DNA of 64,000 nucleotides from Alteriqipengyuania flavescens (GTDB taxonomy: Bacteria > Pseudomonadota > Alphaproteobacteria > Sphingomonadales > Sphingomonadaceae), in assembly GCF_030406725.1 (NCBI RefSeq), contig NZ_CP129107.1:2584501-2648500 (forward strand), in the 5' to 3' direction. The number at the start of each line of letters is the position of its first letter. Positions within the stretch are counted from its first letter, which is position 1. The notes under the pieces were generated by a model. That model saw nothing but the letters and a program-made list of their open reading frames with translations, ran no database searches and was not told where the DNA came from. Below are positions 16,674 to 25,430 of this stretch, piece after piece. The translations under genes and the position numbers were made by a program.

Positions 16674-18053
16674 TCAGACCGCGCCGAGGTCCCTGACGAA
16701 ATTGTCGGTCCACGCGCCGATGTTCTCGTCGCGCACGCAGGCGTTGAGCTTCTCCCAGCGCGCCTTGCGCTCTTCCAGCGGCATGTCGAGCGCTTGGCGG
16801 ATGGCGTGAGCGATCTCGTCGTTGCTGTAGGGATTGATCAGCAGCGCGTCGGATAATTGCTGCGCCGCGCCGGCAAACCGTGACAGGATCAGCACGCCCG
16901 GATCGTCCGGGTCCTGCGCCGCGACATATTCCTTTGCCACCAGGTTCATCCCGTCCCGCAGCGGGGTGACGAGGCCGATCTTCGATGCGCGGTAGCAGCC
17001 GTAGAGCTCCGCCATCGAATGGCCCTTGTTGACGTAGCGGATGGGAACGACGTCGATCTCCGAATACTCGCCGTTGATGCGCCCCGTCTTGGCTTCCAGC
17101 GTTTCGCGAATCTGCTGGTAGCTTTCCACGTCCTCCCGGCTGGGCGGCGCGATCTGGACGTAGATGACTTCCCGGTTTCCTTCCGGAAAGCGTTCGAAGA
17201 ACCGGGCCAGCCCGTCGATCCGCTCCGGCAAGCCCTTGGAATAGTCGAGCCGGTCGACCCCGATGATCGCGGTCCTGTGCCTCGTGCTCGACATCATGCG
17301 CTGCTGCGCCTGCCGCGCTTCCCCGCTGTCGCCAACCGACTGGAAATGATCGTAGTCGATCCCGATGGGGTACGAGCGTGCGTAGGTGGTCCGCCCTTCG
17401 AACGTGACCTTGCCGATCGTGTCGTCGACTTCTGCGCCCAGTTCCTTGCGGCAGTAATGCAGGAAGCTTTCCAGCCACTCGTTACACTGGAAGCCGATAA
17501 GGTCGTAATGCAGCACCGTGCGCACCAGCCGCTCGTGATACGGCAGGCTCGTGAAAAGGCGCGTCGGCGGCCAGGGGATATGGAGGAAGAACCCGATCCG
17601 GTTCTCGAACCCGCGGGCGCGCAACCTCTCGCCCAGCGGTATGAAATGGTAATCGTGCACCCAGACCGTATCGTCCGGCTCGATCAGGCCTGCCGCGCGC
17701 TCGGCGAACAGCTCGTTGACCCGTTCGTAGCCCTTGCCCGTCTCGCGGGAATATTCGGCAAGGTCGATGCGGTAATGGAAAAGCGGCCACAGCGTCGAAT
17801 TGGCGTAGCCGTTATAATATTCCTCGATATCCTGGGGGGCGAGGTCGATCGTGGCGGTAGTCACGCCGTCATGGGTCTGCACGTCCGGCTCTGCAGAAGG
17901 ATCTTCCGCTTCCTCTCCCGACCAGCCGAACCAGATACCGTCATTGGTCTTCAACGCGGCGTTCAAAGCCCCGGCAAGCCCGCCTTGCGCACCCGATGCA
18001 CCGCGTGCCTTGGGCACCGCGACGCGGTTGGAGATAACGACGAGGCGGCTCAT
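16674..18053 (-). CDS. otsA: Trehalose-6-phosphate synthase
   Basis: Makes trehalose-6-phosphate from UDP-glucose and glucose-6-phosphate. The 459-residue GT20 enzyme has SRLVVISNRVAVP, WFGWSGEE, the WVHDYHFIPLGERLR motif, FFLHIPWPP, IGIDYDHF, the nucleotide-sugar site RTAIIGVDRLDYSKGLPERI, the RDGMNLVAKEYVA segment and a terminal SRFAGAAQQL. Third gene of the otsB-GH15-otsA operon, starting 8 bases after the GH15 stop. Likely osmotic or desiccation protection. Confidence 0.96.
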   Translation of the reverse strand: MSRLVVISNRVAVPKARGASGAQGGLAGALNAALKTNDGIWFGWSGEEAEDPSAEPDVQTHDGVTTATIDLAPQDIEEYYNGYANSTLWPLFHYRIDLAEYSRETGKGYERVNELFAERAAGLIEPDDTVWVHDYHFIPLGERLRARGFENRIGFFLHIPWPPTRLFTSLPYHERLVRTVLHYDLIGFQCNEWLESFLHYCRKELGAEVDDTIGKVTFEGRTTYARSYPIGIDYDHFQSVGDSGEARQAQQRMMSSTRHRTAIIGVDRLDYSKGLPERIDGLARFFERFPEGNREVIYVQIAPPSREDVESYQQIRETLEAKTGRINGEYSEIDVVPIRYVNKGHSMAELYGCYRASKIGLVTPLRDGMNLVAKEYVAAQDPDDPGVLILSRFAGAAQQLSDALLINPYSNDEIAHAIRQALDMPLEERKARWEKLNACVRDENIGAWTDNFVRDLGAV

Positions 18054-18060
18054 GTCTTGG

Positions 18061-19866
18061 TCATCGGACTTCGTTCCAGCTCCTTGAAAGCAATGCGGCG
18101 CAGTTGATTACCCCTACCAGCGAGTAGGTCTGGGGGAAGTTCCCCCACAGCTCCCCGGTCTCGAAATCCATGTCCTCGGACAACAGGCCCGATGGCGCGC
18201 GGTGGGCGAGCATGGTACCGAAAAGCTGCCGCGCCTCTTCGTCGCGGCCCGCCAGGTGCAGCGCCTCGATCAGCCAGAAGGTGCAGACATTGAACGCCGT
18301 TTCCGGCGCCCCGAAATCGTCTTCCGCCGCGTAACGCAGCATGTGTTCGCCCCGGCGCAAGGCCTTCTCGATCGCGGCGAAGGTGGACTGGAACCGCGGA
18401 TTGTCGGGCGAAAGGAAGCGCAATTCCACCATCTGAAGCAGGCTGGCATCCAGGTAATCGCTTTCGAAGCTGGCGCGGTAGTGGCCGCCCTCCCCGTCAT
18501 CCTGCCACGCCTTTTCCTCGATCGTGTTGCGGATCGCGTCGGCACGCCCGGCCCAATGTTCGTGCCGGTCCGCCTTCCCGAGATATTCGGCGACGTTGGC
18601 CAGTCTGTCGCAGGCCGCCCAGCTCATCACCGCGCTGTAGGTGTGGACTTCCTGCCGGGTGCGGAATTCCCACAGGCCGGCGTCGGGCTGGTCGTGCATC
18701 TTCCACGCCATCTCGCCGACCTGCTCCAGGCTTTCGAAATCGGCTTCGTCCGCCATGCGCAGCAGCCGCTTGTCGAAGAACGCTTGCACGGTCGGCATCA
18801 CGATCTGGCCATAGCAATCGTGCTGGATCTGCGTGTAGGCGGCATTGCCCACGCGCACCGGGCCCATGCCGCGATACCCGGAAAGGTTTTCCGCGAAGCC
18901 TTCCTCAAGCTCGGCGACACCCATCACGGAATAGAGCGGCTGGATCTGCCCGCCCGCCGCCTGGTCCACGATGTTGCGCAGATAGGCGAGATATTTTTCC
19001 AGCACATCGAGCGCGCCGAGGCGGTTGAGCGCCTGCACGGTGTAATAAGAATCGCGGATCCAGCAGAAGCGGTAATCCCAGTTCCGCTCCGAATTGGGCG
19101 CCTCGGGGATCGAGGTCGTCAGCGCCGCGACGATCGCGCCCGTCTCCTCGTGCTGGCACAGTTTCAGCGTGATCGCGCAGCGGATCACCTCGTCCTGCCA
19201 TTCGAACGGCGTTGCTAGCCCGCGCGACCAGTTCTGCCAGTAACTGCGCGTCTTCTGTTCCATGCCGCGAACCTGTTCGCGCAAATTGCCGACGAAGGGC
19301 TCGTCGGGGCCGAGGAAGAAATGCGTATCCTCCTCGATCCGGAAGAAGCGCTTTTCGAGCACGTATCCGACCGCCGCATCGGTCGAGAGGCGCATCGCCT
19401 GGTCGCCTACGAGGTAGCGGATGTGGTTGGTGCCGTTGGTCGTCTTCGCCAGCTCTGCGCCATAACCGCGCATCGGCGCCAGCTTCACGCGGATACGCGG
19501 ATTGCCCGCCACCGGCCGCACGATGCGCACGAAAGCGACCGGGCGGTACATCCGGCCTGAGCTTTCGAACCGCGGGCAGAAATCGAGGATTTCGACCGCG
19601 CTGCCGTCTTTCGCTTCCAGCCGCGTGACGAGGTTGGGCGTGTTGCGGATGTATTCCTGCCTGCTCGAAACCTGGCCGGCCAGCTCGAACTGCCACAACC
19701 CCTCGTCGGGATCGCCGTCGTCCATCAGCGAGCAGAAGACCGGGTCGCCATCTACGCGGGGGACACAGCCCCAGACGAGTGCGCCCTGCCGGTCGATCAG
19801 GCCGGAAACCTGGCAATTGCCGACAGGCCAGAGGTCGAGGGTGGATTGGCTGGAAAGAGCGTTCAT
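18061..19866 (-). CDS. Glycoside hydrolase family 15 protein
   Basis: A 601-residue GH15-type (glucoamylase/trehalase-like) enzyme: an N-terminal beta domain (LDLWPVGNCQVSGLIDRQGALVWGC, read from two adjoining segments), then the (alpha/alpha)6 barrel with PNSERNWDYRFCWIRDSYY, GQIQPLYSVMG, CYGQIVMPTVQAFFD and a closing GLLSEDMDFETGELWGNFPQTYS, where the WGNFPQ motif is characteristic. It may hydrolyse trehalose or an alpha-glucan; location in a trehalose operon suggests turnover of trehalose. Its start overlaps the otsB stop by 4 bases (ATGA), so the three genes are coupled. No signal peptide, so cytoplasmic. Confidence 0.9.
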   Translation of the reverse strand: MNALSSQSTLDLWPVGNCQVSGLIDRQGALVWGCVPRVDGDPVFCSLMDDGDPDEGLWQFELAGQVSSRQEYIRNTPNLVTRLEAKDGSAVEILDFCPRFESSGRMYRPVAFVRIVRPVAGNPRIRVKLAPMRGYGAELAKTTNGTNHIRYLVGDQAMRLSTDAAVGYVLEKRFFRIEEDTHFFLGPDEPFVGNLREQVRGMEQKTRSYWQNWSRGLATPFEWQDEVIRCAITLKLCQHEETGAIVAALTTSIPEAPNSERNWDYRFCWIRDSYYTVQALNRLGALDVLEKYLAYLRNIVDQAAGGQIQPLYSVMGVAELEEGFAENLSGYRGMGPVRVGNAAYTQIQHDCYGQIVMPTVQAFFDKRLLRMADEADFESLEQVGEMAWKMHDQPDAGLWEFRTRQEVHTYSAVMSWAACDRLANVAEYLGKADRHEHWAGRADAIRNTIEEKAWQDDGEGGHYRASFESDYLDASLLQMVELRFLSPDNPRFQSTFAAIEKALRRGEHMLRYAAEDDFGAPETAFNVCTFWLIEALHLAGRDEEARQLFGTMLAHRAPSGLLSEDMDFETGELWGNFPQTYSLVGVINCAALLSRSWNEVR

Positions 19867-20603
19867 AGCCCCAGCCAATCGCGCACGGCGTCCGGCCCTG
19901 CAAGGCCGAATTCGGCCTCGGTCGGCTTGGGCTCGCCCACGCGTATGGCCGTACCGCCGCGGCGAAGCACCTCGGCAAACCCGTCTTCGTCCGTCACGTC
20001 GTCGCCGATGAAAACGGGGTGGGCGCCGGCGAAGGGCGCGCTGTCCATGAGGACGGACACCGCGCGGTCCTTGCCGCCGCCAGGGCGCATGAGCTCGCAA
20101 ACGGACTTCCCGGTCTTGAGCTGCAAGTGCTTCGTGGCGGCGAGGTCCTTTGCGAAGGCGAGAACCCCCTCGCCCGCATCCGGTGCGGCACGGTAATGCA
20201 GGGCGAGTCCGAAAGACTTGTATTCGACCTCGACGCCATCGTGACCGGCCGCGAACTCCTCTATCGCCTCCCGCACATCGGCCGAAAGCGCTTGCGGCTG
20301 CCCGCCGATCCGCTCACCCGAAGCACCGCGGACCTCGGCGCCATGGCTGCCGGCCACGGCGAAGCGGAACGGGCCCAGGTGTTCGCGCAAATTGTCGATC
20401 GCCCGGCCGCTCACCACGGCGAGCGCCCCGCCCTGCCGCGCGGCAAGATCCTCCAGCGCGGCAGCAAGGCCGCCGGGCACTTCGATGGAATCGGGCGTCG
20501 GGGCGATTTCCACCAGCGTTCCGTCGAAATCGAGGAACAGCGCAACGGGCCCCCGTGCGCGCAGGTCCGATAGGGCGGGAGGATCGGGGAGCATCACGGT
20601 CAT
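19863..20603 (-). CDS. otsB: Trehalose-6-phosphate phosphatase
   Basis: Removes phosphate from trehalose-6-phosphate. HAD-superfamily protein of 246 residues with motif I FLDFDGTLVEIAPTP (Asp25, Asp27), LAVVSGRAIDNL, the cap-domain and SHGAEVRG segments, KSFGLALHYR, the GGKDRAV lysine motif and FIGDDVTDEDGF. The ATG at 20603 precedes the conserved MLPDPPALSDL; the 12 extra residues upstream are not conserved. First gene of the trehalose operon. Confidence 0.94.
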   Translation of the reverse strand: MTVMLPDPPALSDLRARGPVALFLDFDGTLVEIAPTPDSIEVPGGLAAALEDLAARQGGALAVVSGRAIDNLREHLGPFRFAVAGSHGAEVRGASGERIGGQPQALSADVREAIEEFAAGHDGVEVEYKSFGLALHYRAAPDAGEGVLAFAKDLAATKHLQLKTGKSVCELMRPGGGKDRAVSVLMDSAPFAGAHPVFIGDDVTDEDGFAEVLRRGGTAIRVGEPKPTEAEFGLAGPDAVRDWLGL

Positions 20604-20645
20604 CGCGGGCGACCCTACAGCGGGCGCACGGCCCTGCAACGTTGC

Positions 20646-21131
20646 TTAGCCGTCTTTGCCATCCGAAAACGTATGCATGTTCTCGATCAGCGCATCGTCG
20701 AGCTTCTCGCCGTGGAGGACCGAGATATCGCCAGTGGTTTCGAGCACCACGGCGCGCACTTCTTCGAAGCTTAGCACATTGGCTTCGCGCAGCTTCGCCA
20801 GCAAGTCGGATCGGGATACACGAGTTGTGCTCAGGGCTTCCTCGTTGATCTTTCCATCGCGCATCAGAATGCATGGGTCGTTCGAAATGGCATCTTCGAA
20901 CCAGTCGCTCTTCTTCCGAACGACCGCGATGATCAGTTGCACCATGAACAGACCCGCCATCGCCGCCATCGTTTGCAAAAATTCGAGCGCCTTCGTGTCC
21001 TGCGCAGCCCCTGCAACCAGAGAGCCCATCGCCACCGTCATGACGAAGTCGAAACTGGTCATCTTGGAGAACGAGCGCAGCCCGACCAGCCGCACGAGGG
21101 TGACCACCCACACCAGCGCTGCGCCGCCCAA
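20646..21131 (-). CDS. DUF421 (YetF-like) membrane protein, start uncertain
   Basis: A YetF/DUF421-family membrane protein. It has three membrane stretches (LVWVVTLVRLVGLRSF, DFVMTVAMGSLVAG and AAMAGLFMVQLIIAV) and a soluble C-terminal domain PCILMRDGKINEEAL, DLLAKLREANVLSFEEVRAVVLETTGDISVL typical of the family. The TTG at 21131 cuts into the first helix. In frame upstream the codons (about IFFENDLIDHLARGII) stay open back to a TAG at 21201-21203, and look like the natural beginning, yet contain no ATG, GTG or TTG; a CTG at 21185 follows GGGGGAA with almost no spacing. tRNA-Met lies just upstream. Confidence 0.75.
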   Translation of the reverse strand: MGGAALVWVVTLVRLVGLRSFSKMTSFDFVMTVAMGSLVAGAAQDTKALEFLQTMAAMAGLFMVQLIIAVVRKKSDWFEDAISNDPCILMRDGKINEEALSTTRVSRSDLLAKLREANVLSFEEVRAVVLETTGDISVLHGEKLDDALIENMHTFSDGKDG

Positions 21132-21258
21132 TATGATGCCGCGTGCAAGGTGGTCGATAAGGTCGTTCTCGAAAAAGATAAGCAGTTCCCCCGTGGTTAA
21201 CTACCCGGAAGACGCCCCAGCACGGCGAAAGTTTCGAAACTGCGCTATATGAGGAAAT

Positions 21259-21335
21259 TGGTAGCGGAGGAGGGACTCGAACCCCCGACACGCGGATTAT
21301 GATTCCGCTGCTCTAACCACCTGAGCTACTCCGCC
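21259..21335 (-). tRNA. tRNA-Met (anticodon CAU), elongator type
   Basis: A complete cloverleaf of 77 bases. The 5' acceptor strand GGCGGAG pairs with CTCCGCT (one G-U), D arm AGCTCAG, anticodon stem GCGGA/TCCGC around CAT, T arm with GGTTCGAGTCC, and encoded CCA at 21259-21261. CAU could also mark tRNA-Ile2 with lysidine, but the acceptor and anticodon stems fit elongator methionine tRNA of alphaproteobacteria. Confidence 0.93.
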
Positions 21336-21422
21336 CCGAAAGGCCGTTCCGGCGCCGCTGGGGCGGGAACAGGCGGCGCGTTTAGGGCGGCGGCGGCGCG
21401 GGGTCAAGCGCCGTGTGCGGGC

Positions 21423-21956
21423 TCAGGAAGACCTGCGGAAAGACCAGTCGCGGACATGCCCCCACGGGCCGCCGAGATAGCGGTAAAGGCCGAAACCGCG
21501 AAAGGCGAAATCGCGCGGTTCGACCACCAGTTGCGCCTGCAATTCCTTCGCCTTGGCGCTCGATACCTTGTTCTGTATCGTAACGTGCAGGCGCGGCTTG
21601 TGCTGGTCCTGCGCCGTCAGCATGCCGGTGAAATGCTCGGCAATCCTCGTGCGGTGGCCGAGCATGTCCTCGCTCGCCAGTTTCAGCGCTGTCCCGCCGC
21701 CGAGCGACATGAGCCCCTCCAGCCGCGCAGGCGGCGGCGGGTTTTCGGCCACGATACGCTTCAGCACGTCGCCCAGCTCTTCCTCGCATTGGGGCGGGAT
21801 GGCGTGGAAGAGCGTGACATGCGCATCGAGATAGTTGCGCTCCGGCGGGAAATGCTCGGTCCGCAAGGCAGTGGCCCAGGCCGCCATGTCTTTAGGCAGC
21901 AATGCCGTCAGGATGAGCGGAGCGTTGCGCTCGCCTGCGTCGCGATTGGCGATCAC
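21423..21956 (-). CDS. 2H phosphoesterase (2'-5' RNA ligase-like)
   Basis: A 177-residue protein of the 2H superfamily with two HxTx motifs, YLDAHVTLFHA and PRLHVTIQNK, spaced about 80 residues apart, which form the active site of cyclic phosphodiesterases and 2'-5' RNA ligases. The substrate is unknown. Start is GTG at 21956, overlapping the mltG stop (GTGA), so it is translated with mltG. Slightly shorter than ThpR-type enzymes and more like the small bacterial 2H phosphoesterases. Confidence 0.85.
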   Translation of the reverse strand: MIANRDAGERNAPLILTALLPKDMAAWATALRTEHFPPERNYLDAHVTLFHAIPPQCEEELGDVLKRIVAENPPPPARLEGLMSLGGGTALKLASEDMLGHRTRIAEHFTGMLTAQDQHKPRLHVTIQNKVSSAKAKELQAQLVVEPRDFAFRGFGLYRYLGGPWGHVRDWSFRRSS

Positions 21957-22924
21957 ATTTCCCCGCGCGCGCGGCGCAAGGCGAACCACTTTTCGACATT
22001 GGCGTTATGCTCCGCCAGCGTTGTGGCGAAGGCGTGCCCGCCGCTACCGTCGGCGACCATGTAGATCGCCTCGGTCTCGGCCGGATTCAGCACCGCGGCG
22101 ATGCTCTCCCGCCCCGGATTGGTGATCGGCCCCTTGGGCAGCCCGACCATCGAATAGGTGTTGTAATCGTTGATCGCGCTGATTTCCGACTGGCGGATCC
22201 GGCGGCCCAGCGGTTTGCCCTTGGTGATCGGATAGATGATCGTGGGATCCGCCTGCAGCATCATGCCGGTCCTGACACGATTGGAATACAGTCCGGCCAC
22301 CATCCGCCGTTCTTCCGGAACGCCGGTTTCCTTTTCCACGATGGAGGCGAGGATGACCGCCTCGCGCGGGTTCGACACGGCGATGTCGCCGCTGCGCTTC
22401 GCCCACAATTCGTCCAGCGTGCGCGCCATTTCGGCCTGCATGCGCTGGAGGACCTCCGCCCGCGGTTGTCCGCGCTCGAACGCATAAGTGCCGGGCAGGA
22501 CACTGCCTTCCGCCGGCACATCGACGCTACCGGTCAAAAGCGGCGTCGCCATCAACCGTTCCTGCACCATGATCGACGGCATGCCTTCGGGAATGGTGAC
22601 GAAGCGCTGGATGGGCTGAGCGTGCTGCAGGATGTCGAGGATGCCCGACGGACTGACCCCGGCCGGGAAGGCGAATTCGCCCGCCTGGATTGAATCCCCG
22701 CCGCCGAAGATTTTCGCCCGCAGCAGGAAGGCATCGGCGGAGGAAATGAATTGGTCGTCCTCCAGTTCCTGCGCGACCGAGGTCAGCGAACTGCCCGACT
22801 TGACGATGAAGGACGTCTCCTCGTCCAGGTCGGTGCCGCCCCACCAGCCCATGGCGAGCCAGCCCACGGCCAGCACGGCGACCAGCGCTGCTGCCAGCAG
22901 CAGCGGCTTGAGACGACGCAGCAT
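21953..22924 (-). CDS. mltG: Endolytic murein transglycosylase MltG
   Basis: YceG/MltG cuts nascent glycan strands in the inner membrane and ends their growth. The 323-residue protein has one N-terminal membrane helix (residues about 8-26), a LysM-like segment (FIVKSGSSLTSVAQELEDDQF), then the catalytic domain with FVTIPEGM, VLPGTYAFERG, AVILASIVEKETG bearing the catalytic glutamate, LYSNRVRTGMMLQADPT and NDYNTYSMVGLPKGPI. Length is normal. It lies 7 bases after fabF, in the order fabF-mltG also seen in other proteobacteria. Confidence 0.95.
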   Translation of the reverse strand: MLRRLKPLLLAAALVAVLAVGWLAMGWWGGTDLDEETSFIVKSGSSLTSVAQELEDDQFISSADAFLLRAKIFGGGDSIQAGEFAFPAGVSPSGILDILQHAQPIQRFVTIPEGMPSIMVQERLMATPLLTGSVDVPAEGSVLPGTYAFERGQPRAEVLQRMQAEMARTLDELWAKRSGDIAVSNPREAVILASIVEKETGVPEERRMVAGLYSNRVRTGMMLQADPTIIYPITKGKPLGRRIRQSEISAINDYNTYSMVGLPKGPITNPGRESIAAVLNPAETEAIYMVADGSGGHAFATTLAEHNANVEKWFALRRARGEM

Positions 22925-22930
22925 CTATCC

Positions 22931-24193
22931 CTAGTCCTCGAGGCGCTTCATGATCAGCGAGGCGTTGGTCCCGCCGAAACCGAAGCTGTTGTTGAGCACG
23001 GCGTTGACCTCCCGCTCCCGCGCCTTCAACGGGACGAGGTCCACGCCTTCGGTGCCTTCGTCCGGGTTGTGCAGGTTGAGGGTCGGCGGGACCACCTGGT
23101 CGCGCATGGCGAGGATGCAGAAGATCGCCTCCACCGCGCCGGCGCCGCCGAGCAGGTGGCCGATGGCGGATTTCGTGCTGCTCATTGATGCGCCGCACAG
23201 ATCGTCGCCCAGCACGCGCTTTACCGCGGCGAGTTCGATCGTGTCCGCCATGGTCGAGGTGCCGTGGGCGTTGACGTAGTCGATATCGCACGGCTCCAGC
23301 CCGGCCTTCTTCAGCGCCATGCGCATGGCCAGTTCCGCGCCGCGACCTTCAGGATGCGGGGCGGTGACGTGGTAGGCGTCGCCCGACAGGCCATAGCCGA
23401 CCACTTCGGCGTAGATTTTCGCGCCGCGCGCCTTGGCGTGCTCGTATTCCTCCAGCACCACGACACCGGCGCCCTCGCCCATGACGAAACCGTCGCGGTC
23501 CTTGTCGTAGGGGCGGCTCGCCTCGGTCGGGCGGTCGTTCATGCTGGTGTTGAGCGCGCGCGCCTGCGCGAAGCCCGCAATGCCGAGCGGGTTGACGGTC
23601 GATTCGGCGCCGCCTGCCAGCATGATGTCGGCATCGTCGTCCTTGATCATGCGCGCGGCGTCGCCGATCGAATGCGCGCCGGTCGAACAGGCGGTCACCA
23701 CGGCGTGGTTCGGGCCCATCAGGCCGTAGCGGATCGACACCTGTCCGCTGACGAGGTTGATGATCCGCCCGTGGACGAAGTGCGGGCTGACCCGGCCCGG
23801 GCCGCGTTCGTGCAGGTTGACCGATTCCTTTTCGATCCCCGGCAAGCCGCCGATGCCTGCGCCGATGGACACGCCGGCCCGCTCCCGCGTGGCCTGGTCC
23901 ATCTCGGTCAGGCCGGCATCTTCCAGCGCCTGGCCGGCAGCGTCGAGGCCGTAGACGATGAAGGGATCGATCTGGCGCTGGATCTTCGGGTCCACGCGCT
24001 TGTCGGGATCGAAGCCCCAGGCATGATCCTTCGGCTTAACCTCGCAGGCGATCGTCGCCTTCTGGTTGGAAGCATCGAAGCGGGTGATCGGCCCGGCGCC
24101 GCTTTCGCCCGCGATCAGGTTGGACCAGCTGGTTTCCACGTCGCCACCCAGCGGGGTGACGAGGCCGAGACCGGTTACGACTACACGACGCAT
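22931..24193 (-). CDS. fabF: 3-oxoacyl-ACP synthase II
   Basis: Elongating condensing enzyme of fatty acid synthesis. The 420-residue protein has the active-site cysteine in AVVTACSTGAHSIGDA (Cys169), the two catalytic histidines in DYVNAHGTSTMADTIE and KSAIGHLLGGAGAVE, the GxGxGG at SIGAGIGGLPG and the terminal NSFGFGGTNASLI. The ATG at 24193 starts the family-typical MRRVVVTGLGLVTPLG; the longer open frame upstream is not conserved. It follows acpP on the same strand after a 148-base gap holding a hairpin. Confidence 0.97.
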   Translation of the reverse strand: MRRVVVTGLGLVTPLGGDVETSWSNLIAGESGAGPITRFDASNQKATIACEVKPKDHAWGFDPDKRVDPKIQRQIDPFIVYGLDAAGQALEDAGLTEMDQATRERAGVSIGAGIGGLPGIEKESVNLHERGPGRVSPHFVHGRIINLVSGQVSIRYGLMGPNHAVVTACSTGAHSIGDAARMIKDDDADIMLAGGAESTVNPLGIAGFAQARALNTSMNDRPTEASRPYDKDRDGFVMGEGAGVVVLEEYEHAKARGAKIYAEVVGYGLSGDAYHVTAPHPEGRGAELAMRMALKKAGLEPCDIDYVNAHGTSTMADTIELAAVKRVLGDDLCGASMSSTKSAIGHLLGGAGAVEAIFCILAMRDQVVPPTLNLHNPDEGTEGVDLVPLKAREREVNAVLNNSFGFGGTNASLIMKRLED

Positions 24194-24248
24194 TCTATTC
24201 TCCGCTTGGGCGGCCCGCACGGCGCGTGTGGGCGGCCCCGAAACGACA

Positions 24249-24281
24249 ACAGGCCCGGCCCGTGGGTCGGGTCGGGCCTGT
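24249..24281. other. GC-rich hairpin between acpP and fabF
   Basis: A 9-base-pair stem (ACAGGCCCG at 24249-24257 with CGGGCCTGT at 24273-24281) plus inner pairing lies in the 148-base acpP-fabF gap. On the minus strand it is followed by TTGTCGTTT, a poor T-tract. It may partly terminate transcription after acpP, so that acpP mRNA exceeds fabF mRNA, or be a processing site. Confidence 0.5.
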
Positions 24282-24341
24282 CACAGCCGCCATGCCGGCA
24301 TCCGGCAGGCGTATCCTCGGCTAGCGAGCGCTCGGCCCTGC

Positions 24342-24578
24342 TCAGCCCTTGTGTTCTTCGATGTACTTCGTGGCATCGCCGACGGTGGCGATCTTTTCCG
24401 CCGCATCGTCGGGGATTTCGACGCCGAATTCTTCTTCGAACGCCATGACCAGTTCGACGATGTCGAGGCTGTCGGCACCCAGATCGTCGATGAAGCTGGC
24501 GTCCTGCGTCACCTTGTCGGCTTCAACGCCGAGATGCTCGACGACAATCTTCTGCACGCGGTCTGCGGTATCGCTCAT
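24342..24578 (-). CDS. acpP: Acyl carrier protein
   Basis: Carries acyl chains on 4'-phosphopantetheine during fatty acid synthesis. The 78-residue acidic protein has the modification site [13 protein letters not shown] (Ser37), the helix II sequence [18 protein letters not shown] and the family C terminus [16 protein letters not shown] at 24578 follows GAGGGA at a good distance. Upstream gene of the acpP-fabF-mltG group. Confidence 0.97.
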   Translation of the reverse strand: MSDTADRVQKIVVEHLGVEADKVTQDASFIDDLGADSLDIVELVMAFEEEFGVEIPDDAAEKIATVGDATKYIEEHKG

Positions 24579-24752
24579 GTAATATCCCTCTTGAACCTGG
24601 GTTTTCGAATTGGCTTTCGCCCTAATGAACGGCGCGGGCAAGCGCAAGTGCTGCCGCAGCACGGACGGAGCGTTATGTGGGGAGGATATTACGGTTTTGC
24701 CAGCGAACGCGAAAAAAGGCATACTCGGCACCGCTTTCGGGGGGAGGCATCG

Positions 24753-25415
24753 GTGCTGCAGAAATTGAAGGACAGGATCGGCGGATGGGAGGTGGCGTGG
24801 ATGGCCGCCATCCTCGGCGTCGTCCTCGTCGCCATGCCGCTGATCGCCGTGCTCGGGCCCGATGGATCGGTGCGCGGCCAGATCCTCGGTTTCACCGACG
24901 GAGTCTGGCGCAGCGACTACCCGGTACGCGTCGACCTGCCGGAATAGACTGCCGCAATCGCACCGCGCCTCGCCACGCCGGAAGCGGACCAAGCGCTTGA
25001 TTCGGAGGGCGAATTCGTCCTCGAACCGGTCGATGAACTGGCGACTGCCGAAAGGCCCGACGGCGCGGCACCGACGCGAACCGCGCCGAAACTCGACGGG
25101 GTGATGGACGTGCGCTTCCGCCTCGCTCCGGGCCGCATGTCGAACGACCAGTCGAATACCGACCCCGTCCGCATCAACCGGCCCGTTTCGATCGGCGGCC
25201 GCAGCGCGGGCTCGATCGCCTTGCTGGTCCAGCCCGACGGCACGCTGATGGCCCGCCCGACCGAATTGGGCGCGCTGTTTCCAGAAGGCAGCGAAACCAC
25301 GTCGCGGCTGGTCGCGGAAGGACCCGATTTCGTGCCGTTGGACAGCTTGCGCGCGCTCGGCATCGCCATCCGCTACGACGCGGCGAACGACGGGCTGGCC
25401 GTCAGCGGCGGATAA
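24753..25415 (+). pseudogene. Membrane-anchored protein of unknown function, interrupted by in-frame TAG
   Basis: A 221-codon reading frame that is open except for TAG at codon 65 (24945-24947). GTG at 24753 sits 5 bases after a strong GGGGGGAGG. Before the stop it encodes [27 protein letters not shown], a single membrane helix, and [18 protein letters not shown]; after it, in the same frame, an acidic linker ([18 protein letters not shown]) and a domain with [20 protein letters not shown] and [17 protein letters not shown]. The reading frame and GC-rich third positions continue across the stop, so it is one gene. No family recognised. As sequenced only a 64-residue membrane stub would be made unless the stop is read through. 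Confidence 0.7.
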
Positions 25416-25430
25416 GCCTGGAAGCCGGGA

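Noticed and set aside
21259-21335. tRNA-Ile2 instead of tRNA-Met
   Set aside because: Both have a CAU anticodon, but the acceptor and anticodon stems match the elongator methionine tRNA pattern.
13992-24947. Amber reassignment in this genome
   Set aside because: TAG ends many ordinary genes here (for example the nspC gene and the ornithine-type decarboxylase), so it is a normal stop.
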